DNA of 28,223 nucleotides from Candidatus Poseidoniaceae archaeon (lineage in GTDB: Archaea; Thermoplasmatota; Poseidoniia; Poseidoniales; Poseidoniaceae): assembly GCA_028822955.1 (NCBI GenBank), contig JAPKCL010000006.1:1-28223 (forward strand), written 5' to 3'. Shown here piece after piece: positions 7,303-14,815 of this stretch (the first letter of the stretch is position 1; every line of letters starts with the position of its first letter). A model generated the notes under the pieces. That model was not told where the DNA came from. It searched no databases and was given only the letters and a program-made list of their open reading frames with translations. The position numbers and the translations under genes were made by a program.

Positions 7303-7346
7303 CCTAATTATCAATACCCTTAAACTTGTGGACTGGGAGAACTGTG

Positions 7347-7358
7347 TTTTTATAGAAA
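7347..7358 (+). promoter_or_regulatory. TATA box for the aconitase-family gene
   Basis: TTTTTATAGAAA lies about 80 nt before the ATG at 7436. Initiation would be near 7380 with a leader of about 55 nt. GGGGGAG just before the ATG supplies the ribosome site. Confidence 0.5.
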
Positions 7359-7435
7359 ATACGGCACTTTCTATGAGATTTTTTTCCCGAACCGGTTATC
7401 AACACTGAGCGCTTGAAAGGGTTTGAGGGGGAGCC

Positions 7436-9424
7436 ATGAGAGACAATTGGCCGCCAGCAAAAATCGCCCTCAACCCTGAAAAAAGGGTCCTCTTTCTTAC
7501 GAAAGACCTTGAACTCATCAAGCAACAATTGTATGATGGGCTCAATTTGAAAATGGAAGATCTAACTGTTGACGATTTACTTGATGACATTAACACAGAC
7601 GTCATGACACCCGCATGGGTTTGCTTTGACCATGACCCTGCCGAAATTGCAAAGAATGCATATGCAGGATTAATGCATAATGGATTAAGAGTGTTTAATG
7701 AAAATGCACTCAAGAATGGTAACTTTGAGGTCATTGTTTCAGGCCAACGTAAAGGAACCGGTTCTTCACGAGAAACCGCCCCGCAGTGTGAGCGTTGGGC
7801 AGGAATTAATATTGTCATAGCTGCATCTTTTGCCCCAATCCATGCCCAGAATAACATTAATCTTGGACAAATCATGGGCGACCATTCAATGCTCGAACGG
7901 TTGCAAAAAGGCGAAAATATCGCTCTTGAAGAATTTACTTCTCGCTACGATAAAGTCACGCAAATTATTCTCGAGAAGGGTGGTTTGTTTGCTTTTGCGA
8001 AATTACTCAAAAATGGAGAAATCAAACTTCCGCCATTGGACACTCCGCCTCGGCCAATGACCATGGCTGAGAAGATCATTGCCCGCAACCTCGTAGGACA
8101 AGTAGAAGGGCAATGTGTCAAACCAAATGATCCCGTTATTGCTCAAGTTCAAGGCGGATACTCGCATGAGTTCACCACGGCTCAAGTACATACATTCCTC
8201 CAAAATGAGTACGGTGAAGACTACACACTGCCAAATCCAAGTAAATTTGCAGTTTTCGAAGACCATCTGCTTTATGCTCATCACAACCCTAAATTTGTCC
8301 CCCACATGGATAAAATTCAAACTTTGCGAGACCTCCAGGTTGAGTTTCAAAAGCATACTTCAGTTCGCGATTACTCTGCTAAAGATGGCGTCTCGCCTGG
8401 GATTTGTCATCAAGTTGCTCGAGAAGAATTCATCGAAGTGGGAGATTTCATTCAAGCAACAGATTCGCACACCTGCATGGGTGGCGCATCAAACGCTCTC
8501 ACTTGGGGTGTTGGGGCAACTGAATATGCCAATCTCATCAGCGCCGGATTTACTTCAATCAAAGTCCCCGAATCGATTCGGTTCGAATTAGTCGGCACGC
8601 TCGTACCAGGTTGTACCGCCAAGGACGTCATCCTCTACATCTTAGCCGACCACGCTCGTGAGGAGTTAACACTCAATCGGAGTATGGAGTTTGGCGGTGA
8701 AGGGTTAGCAAGCCTCTCTATTGACGAACGTGCCACACTCTGTAATATGGCCACGGAATGCTCTGGGCGAACTGGCATTTGTGAAGCCGATGATTTGTTG
8801 TTTGAATGGATGCTTAAATCACAGCCTCATTTGGATTTAGAAACCCAAAAAAGTCGAGCAGTCCATTCTGATGAAGGAGCCCAATACCACGGTGGAGTTC
8901 ACACCATCAACATGTCAGAGATACAACCCATGGTGGCTCACCCCGGCAACCCTGATGAAGGAATTCCGAGTGACCCAACCAACGGCGCAAACATTACTGA
9001 CATTGGCGATGTTTCAATCGATATCGCTTACGGGGGCTCATGTACTGCCGGTAAAGCAGATGATGTGGCCTACTATGCTCAAGTTTGCCAGGCCGCTGAA
9101 AATGCTGGTCTTGTTGTCAAAGAAGGCGTGGATTTCTACATTCAATATGGCTCTGGTCTCGTAAAGGACTTGGCTGTAAACGAAGGATGGCATGATTTGT
9201 TCGGCCGAGTCGGCGTCAAACTCATCGACCCCGGCTGTGGTGCTTGTATTGGTGCGGGGCCCGGTGTTTCTATTACTCCTGAACAAGTGACTGTGTCGGC
9301 AATCAATCGTAATTTCCAAGGACGTTCGGGCCCTGGTAAACTCTATCTCGCCAGTCCATTGACTGTGGCTGCTTCTGCTTTCATGGGCATCATCACCTCG
9401 TGGCACGAAGAATTGTTTAACTAA
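7436..9424 (+). CDS. aconitase / 3-isopropylmalate dehydratase family, fused swivel plus catalytic domains
   Basis: In this 662-aa protein the swivel (LeuD-like) domain comes first, roughly residues 50-200, with SGQRKGTGSSRETAP (102-116) holding the substrate-binding Ser-Arg. The LeuC-like catalytic part starts at TMAEKIIARNLVG (209-221). It has ATDSHTCMGGASN (341-353), the iron-sulfur ligands Cys536 (GGSCTAGK), Cys601 and Cys604 (DPGCGACIGAG), and NRNFQGRSGPG (624-634). The family isomerises hydroxy-acids by dehydration and rehydration on a [4Fe-4S] cluster. The order swivel-then-catalytic resembles AcnB rather than AcnA, but the large HEAT-like AcnB N-terminus is absent. Citrate versus isopropylmalate specificity cannot be settled here. 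It is divergent from tfb, with its own TATA box. Confidence 0.9.
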   Translation: MRDNWPPAKIALNPEKRVLFLTKDLELIKQQLYDGLNLKMEDLTVDDLLDDINTDVMTPAWVCFDHDPAEIAKNAYAGLMHNGLRVFNENALKNGNFEVIVSGQRKGTGSSRETAPQCERWAGINIVIAASFAPIHAQNNINLGQIMGDHSMLERLQKGENIALEEFTSRYDKVTQIILEKGGLFAFAKLLKNGEIKLPPLDTPPRPMTMAEKIIARNLVGQVEGQCVKPNDPVIAQVQGGYSHEFTTAQVHTFLQNEYGEDYTLPNPSKFAVFEDHLLYAHHNPKFVPHMDKIQTLRDLQVEFQKHTSVRDYSAKDGVSPGICHQVAREEFIEVGDFIQATDSHTCMGGASNALTWGVGATEYANLISAGFTSIKVPESIRFELVGTLVPGCTAKDVILYILADHAREELTLNRSMEFGGEGLASLSIDERATLCNMATECSGRTGICEADDLLFEWMLKSQPHLDLETQKSRAVHSDEGAQYHGGVHTINMSEIQPMVAHPGNPDEGIPSDPTNGANITDIGDVSIDIAYGGSCTAGKADDVAYYAQVCQAAENAGLVVKEGVDFYIQYGSGLVKDLAVNEGWHDLFGRVGVKLIDPGCGACIGAGPGVSITPEQVTVSAINRNFQGRSGPGKLYLASPLTVAASAFMGIITSWHEELFN

Positions 9425-9430
9425 TTTGGA

Positions 9431-9472
9431 AGGACTCAAAGTCCTGAAAAAAGAAGTTCGTTGATGAACTTC
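9431..9472 (+). terminator. two adjacent hairpins after the aconitase-family gene
   Basis: AGGACT-CAA-AGTCCT (9431-9445) is followed, after an A-rich spacer, by GAAGTTC-GTTGAT-GAACTTC (9453-9472). Both stems are perfect and lie 6-48 nt past the stop. They may end or stabilise the mRNA 3' end. There is no T tract on the plus strand. Confidence 0.4.
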
Positions 9473-9567
9473 GGTCTTAGACATTAAAAGCCGTCGGTGA
9501 ACATGGTTGCCTACCACAAAGGCCCGATGTCATTGGGACAAAGGAGGACCTGTGTTGGAGGAATACC

Positions 9568-11676
9568 ATGACTGGCATCGCACAAAAACTCGCATCAAAT
9601 CAAAAGCAGGTTGCAATTTCTGAGTTTTTCGAAAAGAATAAGCATTTTCTCGGGTTTGATTCGCTAGCCCGTTCGCTCATCACCGCGGTTAAGGAGGCCG
9701 TAGACAATGCACTGGATGCATGTGAAGAGGCTCGTATCCTACCAACTATTCGAATTCAAATCACCAAAGTCGATGCACAGAAGGATATTATCCGTATGAT
9801 TGTCGAAGATAATGGGCCCGGAATACCTCAAAAGAGCATTGAGAAAGTGTTCGGACAACTTCTCTTCGGTTCTCGCTTTCACGCTATTCGACAATCCCGT
9901 GGACAACAAGGAATTGGAATTACTGGCGTAGTCATGTATTGTCAATTAACCACTGGACGAACAACTCATGTACGTTCAAAAATCGCCACCGAACCAACTG
10001 CTGCTTTTGTCGATATTGGACTCGACACCCGGAAAAATAAAGCGACAAAGGCAAATGCTGGCCGTGAGATTTGGTATAATGAAGATGGTACTGGAAAAGA
10101 ACACGGCACTGAAGTTACTGCTGAAATGAAGGCGAAATACCAGAAAGGGCGTCAAAGTGTTTGGCAATATCTTCGTATGACCAGTATCGTTAATCCACAC
10201 GCTGAAATTATCTTTACGGATCCTGATGGAGAAAGGCATCATTGGACTCGGGTCACTGAACGCCTACCAACAAAAGTCGAAAGTATCAAACCTCACCCTC
10301 ATGGTATTGAATTGGGCCAATTACAACGTATGATTGCTGAATCAAACGATTTGAATTTGAACCATTTCTTGTTGAACAATTTCTCTGGAGTAACCAATCG
10401 TGCTCGCAAAGAATTGTGCGAAGCGGCAGACATTGCTGGGACGAGAAAAATAAAGACCGTGAAAGGTGATGATATTCGTCACCTCTTAGAAGCCTTCCAA
10501 GGCGAACGTGTGTACAATGGATTGCCAGTTAAATTACTCAAGCCTCCAACGAATTGTTTGTCGCCAATTGAAGAATTACTCATCAAAAAAGGCCTTTCCA
10601 AAACCATTGACTCTCGTTTCGTATCAACGCTTACTCGGGTTCCAAGTGTAACGCAAGGAAACCCGTTCCAAATTGAAGTTGGATTGATTTTCGGAGGCGC
10701 GATGGCTGCTGATAAGCCAGTTGAGATTCTTCGGTTTGCCAACCGAGTTCCATTGATGTATCAGCAAGGTGGCTGCTTACTCACCAAGGCAATCGAAAGC
10801 GTTGATTGGCGACAGTACGGATTAGATCAAGCTGGTGGAAGAGGAGTGCCCAAAGGGCCTGCTGCCATTTTAGTTCATCTTGCAAGTACAAATGTTCAGT
10901 TTACTTCTGAAGCTAAAGAGGCTCTTGCAGATAATGCTGAAGTCATGGAAGAAGGAAGGAAAGCAATGCTTGAGATGGGCCGGGGCTTACGGAAGCATTT
11001 GGAAAAGAAAAAGAAAATGGCAAAGACGAAGGAAAAGTTCGAACTCATCAATGATATTTTACCAGCCATCGCAAAGAAATCAGCGGAAATTCTTGAACGG
11101 CCTGTGCCAGAACTCTCTGGCTCAATCACCAAGATCATGTCCGCCGTAATTTGCGAAACCACAACAGAATGGAATAAACAAACAAAGCATACGGATGTTG
11201 AGATTATCTTGTTCAATTATACGAGTCGAGTGCGCGCTTACACAATACTTGCAACATGGCCGGAAAAGTCGGGTGCAAAGATAGAGAAGAATGGAACAGG
11301 AGGTCGAAAGGAAGCCCTTGGCGTATGGGCTTGGAAACTTGAATCATTACAACCTGGTGAAAAGAAAGTAATTGCTTACAGTCTTAGTGGATTAGAGCGC
11401 GGAGATTGGACGGAGACTGAGGTCTTATTCCGAGGGACTCAAGATGTCATTGGGGCAACAAAAATGGATGAGAAATTCCTGCAAGAGATTCGCCGCCAAG
11501 AACAAATTATGGATGAAAATGGTGTTGATTCACCCGAAGCAGAAGATGAGGACGAAGTGGTTGCTGAGCCTGAACCTGAAAAGAAAGAAGTTCCAAAAAT
11601 GCCTGCCGAAGAAATGGTAGAACCTACCGTCGCTCCACCAGAAGGTCAACGCACCCTCTTTGGAGGTGACGACTAA
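9568..11676 (+). CDS. top6B: DNA topoisomerase VI subunit B
   Basis: The 702-aa protein has a GHKL ATPase domain: EAVDNALDACEEA with Glu43, Asn47 and Asp50; VEDNGPGIP with Asp81 and Gly85; and the Gly-rich lid SRGQQGIGITG (110-120). A helix-two-turn-helix and a transducer domain follow, the latter with VQFTSEAKEALAD carrying the switch-Lys region. From ~530 there is a further C-terminal beta domain (VEIILFNYTSRVRAYTI). Subunit B dimerises on ATP and drives strand passage; subunit A cuts the DNA. The last ~60 residues are very acidic and end in GQRTLFGGDD. This is longer than the ~530-aa crenarchaeal form and comparable with longer euryarchaeal ones. GGAGG at 9557-9561 supports the start. The stop overlaps the top6A ATG (TAATG). 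Confidence 0.97.
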   Translation: MTGIAQKLASNQKQVAISEFFEKNKHFLGFDSLARSLITAVKEAVDNALDACEEARILPTIRIQITKVDAQKDIIRMIVEDNGPGIPQKSIEKVFGQLLFGSRFHAIRQSRGQQGIGITGVVMYCQLTTGRTTHVRSKIATEPTAAFVDIGLDTRKNKATKANAGREIWYNEDGTGKEHGTEVTAEMKAKYQKGRQSVWQYLRMTSIVNPHAEIIFTDPDGERHHWTRVTERLPTKVESIKPHPHGIELGQLQRMIAESNDLNLNHFLLNNFSGVTNRARKELCEAADIAGTRKIKTVKGDDIRHLLEAFQGERVYNGLPVKLLKPPTNCLSPIEELLIKKGLSKTIDSRFVSTLTRVPSVTQGNPFQIEVGLIFGGAMAADKPVEILRFANRVPLMYQQGGCLLTKAIESVDWRQYGLDQAGGRGVPKGPAAILVHLASTNVQFTSEAKEALADNAEVMEEGRKAMLEMGRGLRKHLEKKKKMAKTKEKFELINDILPAIAKKSAEILERPVPELSGSITKIMSAVICETTTEWNKQTKHTDVEIILFNYTSRVRAYTILATWPEKSGAKIEKNGTGGRKEALGVWAWKLESLQPGEKKVIAYSLSGLERGDWTETEVLFRGTQDVIGATKMDEKFLQEIRRQEQIMDENGVDSPEAEDEDEVVAEPEPEKKEVPKMPAEEMVEPTVAPPEGQRTLFGGDD

Positions 11677-12773
11677 TGTCTCGAACACGCACCGCAGAAG
11701 AAACAAAAACTGCAATGCACAAAGTCGTTGCAGAAATGTATGATCGAATTGTCAAAGGTGAACCACCTACGATGACTTTACCAGTGCGAACAAAAACCAA
11801 CATCGGTTTTGATAAGAAACTCGGCGTATACAAATACGGTAAAAAGCAATCAGTGCGCGATGCAACCAGTTTGGGTTCAGCCAAACAATTACTTCGAACA
11901 CTACACGTTGTTGAATTCATTGAGGAAATGCTTGATGCTGGAAAGTCTTCAACACTGAGAGAAATGTACTATATTTCCGAAGGATGGGGAATGGGTAAGT
12001 TCGGTAGTCAAAATGATTCAAATAACTTGGCTGAAGATTTAGAAATTGTAACGAAATGTTTGCGTGAAGATTTCAAATTACGTCCTGAAGAAGACGGAGC
12101 ACGAATGATCGGTAATTTGACCCTACGCGAACGAAATCGACGTGGTGAATGGATGCGAATCAATGCTCGCGATGATGTCGGGGATTCGGGATATGGCGTA
12201 CCATATAATGTGGAATTAGAAAAGATTGAACTGCTCGAGCATGATATTGATTTCATCATGGCAATCGAGACCGGTGGTATGTTTGACCGTTTGATTGAAA
12301 ATGGATTTGATGAGCAGTACCGTTGTGGATTATTGCACCTCAAAGGACAACCTGCTCGTTCAACTCGACGCATCATGAAACGTATGAGCGAAGAATGGGA
12401 CTTGCCCGTTGTCGTCTTCCTTGACGGTGATCCGTGGTCCTTCCGTATCTTTGCCTCAATCGCATATGGTGCTATTAAAACTGCACATATTTCCGAATAC
12501 TTAGCGACACCGTCTGCGACCTATCTTGGCATTACTGCAGACGATATCGTTGCGTATGAATTGCCGAGTGACGATTTGTCAAAGAAGGATGTTGAAGCAT
12601 TGAACGCTGAACTTACTGACCCTCGGTTTGCCGACAGTTGGTGGCAAGAACAAATCAATATGATGTTGGAACTTGGAAAGAAAGCTGAACAACAATCCTT
12701 GGCCAAATATGGTTTAGATTTCGTAACTGAAACATACTTACCGGAAAAATTGGCCGAATTAGGATTGGCTTGA
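11676..12773 (+). CDS. top6A: DNA topoisomerase VI subunit A
   Basis: This is a 365-aa Spo11/Top6A family protein. The winged-helix 5Y-CAP domain contains TLREMYYISE, in which Tyr99 is the expected nucleophile for the 5'-phosphotyrosine link. The Toprim domain follows with Glu198 (AIETGGMF) and the DxD pair Asp250/Asp252 (VFLDGDPWS) that hold magnesium. SIAYGAIKTAHISEYLATP is also typical. Together with Top6B it makes an A2B2 type IIB topoisomerase that relaxes and decatenates DNA with two-base 5' overhangs. It overlaps top6B by one base, so the subunits are translationally coupled. Confidence 0.98.
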   Translation: MSRTRTAEETKTAMHKVVAEMYDRIVKGEPPTMTLPVRTKTNIGFDKKLGVYKYGKKQSVRDATSLGSAKQLLRTLHVVEFIEEMLDAGKSSTLREMYYISEGWGMGKFGSQNDSNNLAEDLEIVTKCLREDFKLRPEEDGARMIGNLTLRERNRRGEWMRINARDDVGDSGYGVPYNVELEKIELLEHDIDFIMAIETGGMFDRLIENGFDEQYRCGLLHLKGQPARSTRRIMKRMSEEWDLPVVVFLDGDPWSFRIFASIAYGAIKTAHISEYLATPSATYLGITADDIVAYELPSDDLSKKDVEALNAELTDPRFADSWWQEQINMMLELGKKAEQQSLAKYGLDFVTETYLPEKLAELGLA

Positions 12774-12815
12774 CACGCGCAAGGATTCATTGAGGAAGAA
12801 GGCTGAGGACAGACC

Positions 12816-13844
12816 ATGGCAGAGGGGGCATCACAGAAGTCCCCTTGGGCTTCACGTTTGGCAATATTAGGCGCTCTCTTCCTTGTGGTCGGTGCGATTC
12901 TTATGTCTGCACAAAAAGAGACAATTGATTCGGTTTACGACCCTAGAGAAATATCCATAACTCAAATCGACGGAGAGGGTTCAGTAACTTTTGATGTTGA
13001 AAAGAATGGTTGCTATATGGCGATTGTCATGAAGGGTGAGTCCGATATGGACGTCACTTTAACTCCCAGTGATGGCTGGGATGCGGATGAAAATTTGTCA
13101 CCAAAATCATGTTTCTCTGATTGGTCGCCAATGGCTTCTGATGGAGAGGCTTTTGAAATTCATGAACAATGGATTGCTGAAGAAAGTGGTGAAGTGCTTG
13201 CTCAAAGTACGTGTGATGAAGGATGCGAAGAACAAACAGTTTGGTTGGTCCACATTGATAACTGGGCATTAAAACTTCTCGGATCCAGTGGACTGGTATT
13301 TGGATTCGGAATCTGTTGCTTAGGATTTCTTTTCCTACCTGTTGCCGGAATCCTGGCGTATTCAGCACGGAGTAATGCGATTCATGGTTCACTAAGAGTC
13401 ATTGGTCGAGATGAAGAAATTCTTCAATCATTTGAAAGTCAAGAAGAAATGTTGGCAGCATTACACGATGTGAACAGTCCGATATACATGGGGTCAAAGG
13501 AAGAAGACATCGGGGAAATAACGGGAAGTGATGATGGATTTGTTGATGGTTCAAAGGATGTTATGCAAGGAACACTCATGACTACTGAACAGGTCTATGC
13601 TTTCATGAGAGGGGATGCGCCTGAAGAAGTCCACAACGTTAGTGACCCTTTCGCTGATTCACCAACGCCTGTCACAAAAGCAGTTGAGCGCCCTGTTGCG
13701 AACATGAGTGAAATTTCAGATTGGGACGCTGGAGGAACAAGCGAGAGCCAAAAACCCTCGACCCCATCTCCTCGACCAAAACAAAAGGAAATCAAAGGGA
13801 AAAAGACTGATTCAAATGAATGGTCGTCTTGGGATGACTTGTGA
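12816..13844 (+). CDS. two-helix membrane protein with Cys-containing external loop, unknown
   Basis: The 342-aa protein is not recognised. A first transmembrane helix lies at about 14-31 and a second at about 155-184. The 32-150 segment between them reads as a beta-rich extracytoplasmic domain with Cys66, Cys99, Cys133 and Cys137, possibly disulfide-bonded. The cytoplasmic tail (185-342) is acidic, low in complexity and Pro/Ser-rich, with Trp-Asp pieces (ISDWDAGG) and the end EWSSWDDL, perhaps a protein-binding motif. The start follows a GAGGACAG. It lies 42 nt after top6A and may be read from the same transcript, but no functional link to topoisomerase is evident. Confidence 0.75.
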   Translation: MAEGASQKSPWASRLAILGALFLVVGAILMSAQKETIDSVYDPREISITQIDGEGSVTFDVEKNGCYMAIVMKGESDMDVTLTPSDGWDADENLSPKSCFSDWSPMASDGEAFEIHEQWIAEESGEVLAQSTCDEGCEEQTVWLVHIDNWALKLLGSSGLVFGFGICCLGFLFLPVAGILAYSARSNAIHGSLRVIGRDEEILQSFESQEEMLAALHDVNSPIYMGSKEEDIGEITGSDDGFVDGSKDVMQGTLMTTEQVYAFMRGDAPEEVHNVSDPFADSPTPVTKAVERPVANMSEISDWDAGGTSESQKPSTPSPRPKQKEIKGKKTDSNEWSSWDDL

Positions 13845-13933
13845 ATACTTGGTGTTCTTGAATTGCTTGCAATGGAGATACACATTGTTTTCTTGTGTCG
13901 TTTTAACGCTCATCATTTACCCTGCTCCCCTTG

Positions 13934-13980
13934 TTCGAAGGCTCGAATGGAGACTATGGCTTCACCCCCTATGTGGGGTG
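13934..13980 (+). promoter_or_regulatory. inverted repeats in the leader of the winged-helix gene
   Basis: TTCGA-AGGC-TCGAA (13934-13947) and CACCCC-CTATGT-GGGGTG (13963-13980) are two perfect short inverted repeats. They lie 70-110 nt upstream of the chosen regulator start, in the ~200-nt gap after 13844. A 16-codon ATG frame (13947-13997) covers the second. They are candidate leader hairpins or an operator for autoregulation. Confidence 0.35.
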
Positions 13981-14047
13981 GAAGACGATTGTATTGAGCG
14001 ACGGATTCAAAGGGTGCTCATGTCTAGGTAACTCCGAGTTGACCAGT

Positions 14048-14803
14048 GTGGAAGATATTGACACCGCCTTAACCCTGCTTCAAAACAAGCTACGTCGGCA
14101 GATTCTGGAACGGTTGGTTCGTGAACCACACTACCCATTGCAACTTGCGGATTTACTCAATGTGAGTCAACAGGCAATCGTCAAACATTTACGTGAATTA
14201 GAACGTGGAAATTTTGTAACTAAAATGAAAGTAGCGAGTGAAAAAGGCGGACCGCCCCGTACCATTTACAGTGTTCAACAATCGATTTCTCTGCGAATAG
14301 ACCTCGGCCCTGACTTATTCCTTTGTGAACAACGAAGCCTGCCGGCAGGAGGGCCGATGCGATTATCCAATCGTTTGCCAGATACGACAGAACATGTGGT
14401 TAAATCGGTCAGTGGACGCAAGAAAATTTCCGTAGGAGAAGGAATGGCCCATATTCAACATCTCAACACCGTACTCGAAGGAATCGATGCTCAAAGGGAT
14501 GCAGTTATCGCCCTACATCAGCATATTCGAAATCGTATATCGGCAGGTGTTGATGCTGACTTTGATCATTACCAACAACGAACGATGGTACACAGCATTA
14601 TTGAGGCTCCTGAACGGAAGTTAGACCTCACCAATTTACGTAGAGAATTGCAACTTGGACCAACCGAAATGGCAACCTTACTCGATGAAGTTCGTAACCG
14701 CCTTGAACGTCAATTATCAAACCGTGCCGGGCATGTCATTGCTGTACCAAACAACTCGGATCTCCGATTTTGGCTCGGTTCACTTCCTCGAAAGAAGGAG
14801 TGA
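14048..14803 (+). CDS. ArsR-like winged-helix transcriptional regulator (SurR-like layout)
   Basis: The protein is 251 aa from GTG 14048. The frame is open to a TTG at 13931, and no in-frame ATG exists anywhere upstream, so the start is uncertain; TTG 14039 is also possible. Residues ~8-60 are a winged helix: KLRRQILERLV, QLADLLNVSQQAIVKHLRELERG, then the wing GGPPRTIYSV, followed by ISLRIDLGPDLF. From memory this order of HTH, Arg-Pro wing and hydrophobic 'LxxxLxPxLF' strand resembles the euryarchaeal PH1932/SurR group. The redox CxxC of SurR is not seen in the HTH. The C-terminal 130 residues are mainly helical, probably for dimerisation. A 9-bp hairpin with one bulge spans its stop codon. 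Confidence 0.82.
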   Translation: MEDIDTALTLLQNKLRRQILERLVREPHYPLQLADLLNVSQQAIVKHLRELERGNFVTKMKVASEKGGPPRTIYSVQQSISLRIDLGPDLFLCEQRSLPAGGPMRLSNRLPDTTEHVVKSVSGRKKISVGEGMAHIQHLNTVLEGIDAQRDAVIALHQHIRNRISAGVDADFDHYQQRTMVHSIIEAPERKLDLTNLRRELQLGPTEMATLLDEVRNRLERQLSNRAGHVIAVPNNSDLRFWLGSLPRKKE

Positions 14804-14804
14804 A
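14779..14804 (+). terminator. hairpin spanning the regulator stop codon
   Basis: TTCAC-(T)-TCCT pairs with AGGA-GTGAA around a 7-nt CGAAAGA loop. The stem is 9 bp with a single bulge and includes the TGA at 14801-14803. It lies between convergent genes. It could act as a 3'-end element, though no T tract follows. Confidence 0.35.
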
Positions 14805-14815
14805 GTTCTACCGAA

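Noticed and set aside
7399..7875. 158-codon minus-strand frame antisense to the aconitase-family gene
   Set aside because: The protein shows no domain, and the opposite strand codes for a complete conserved enzyme.
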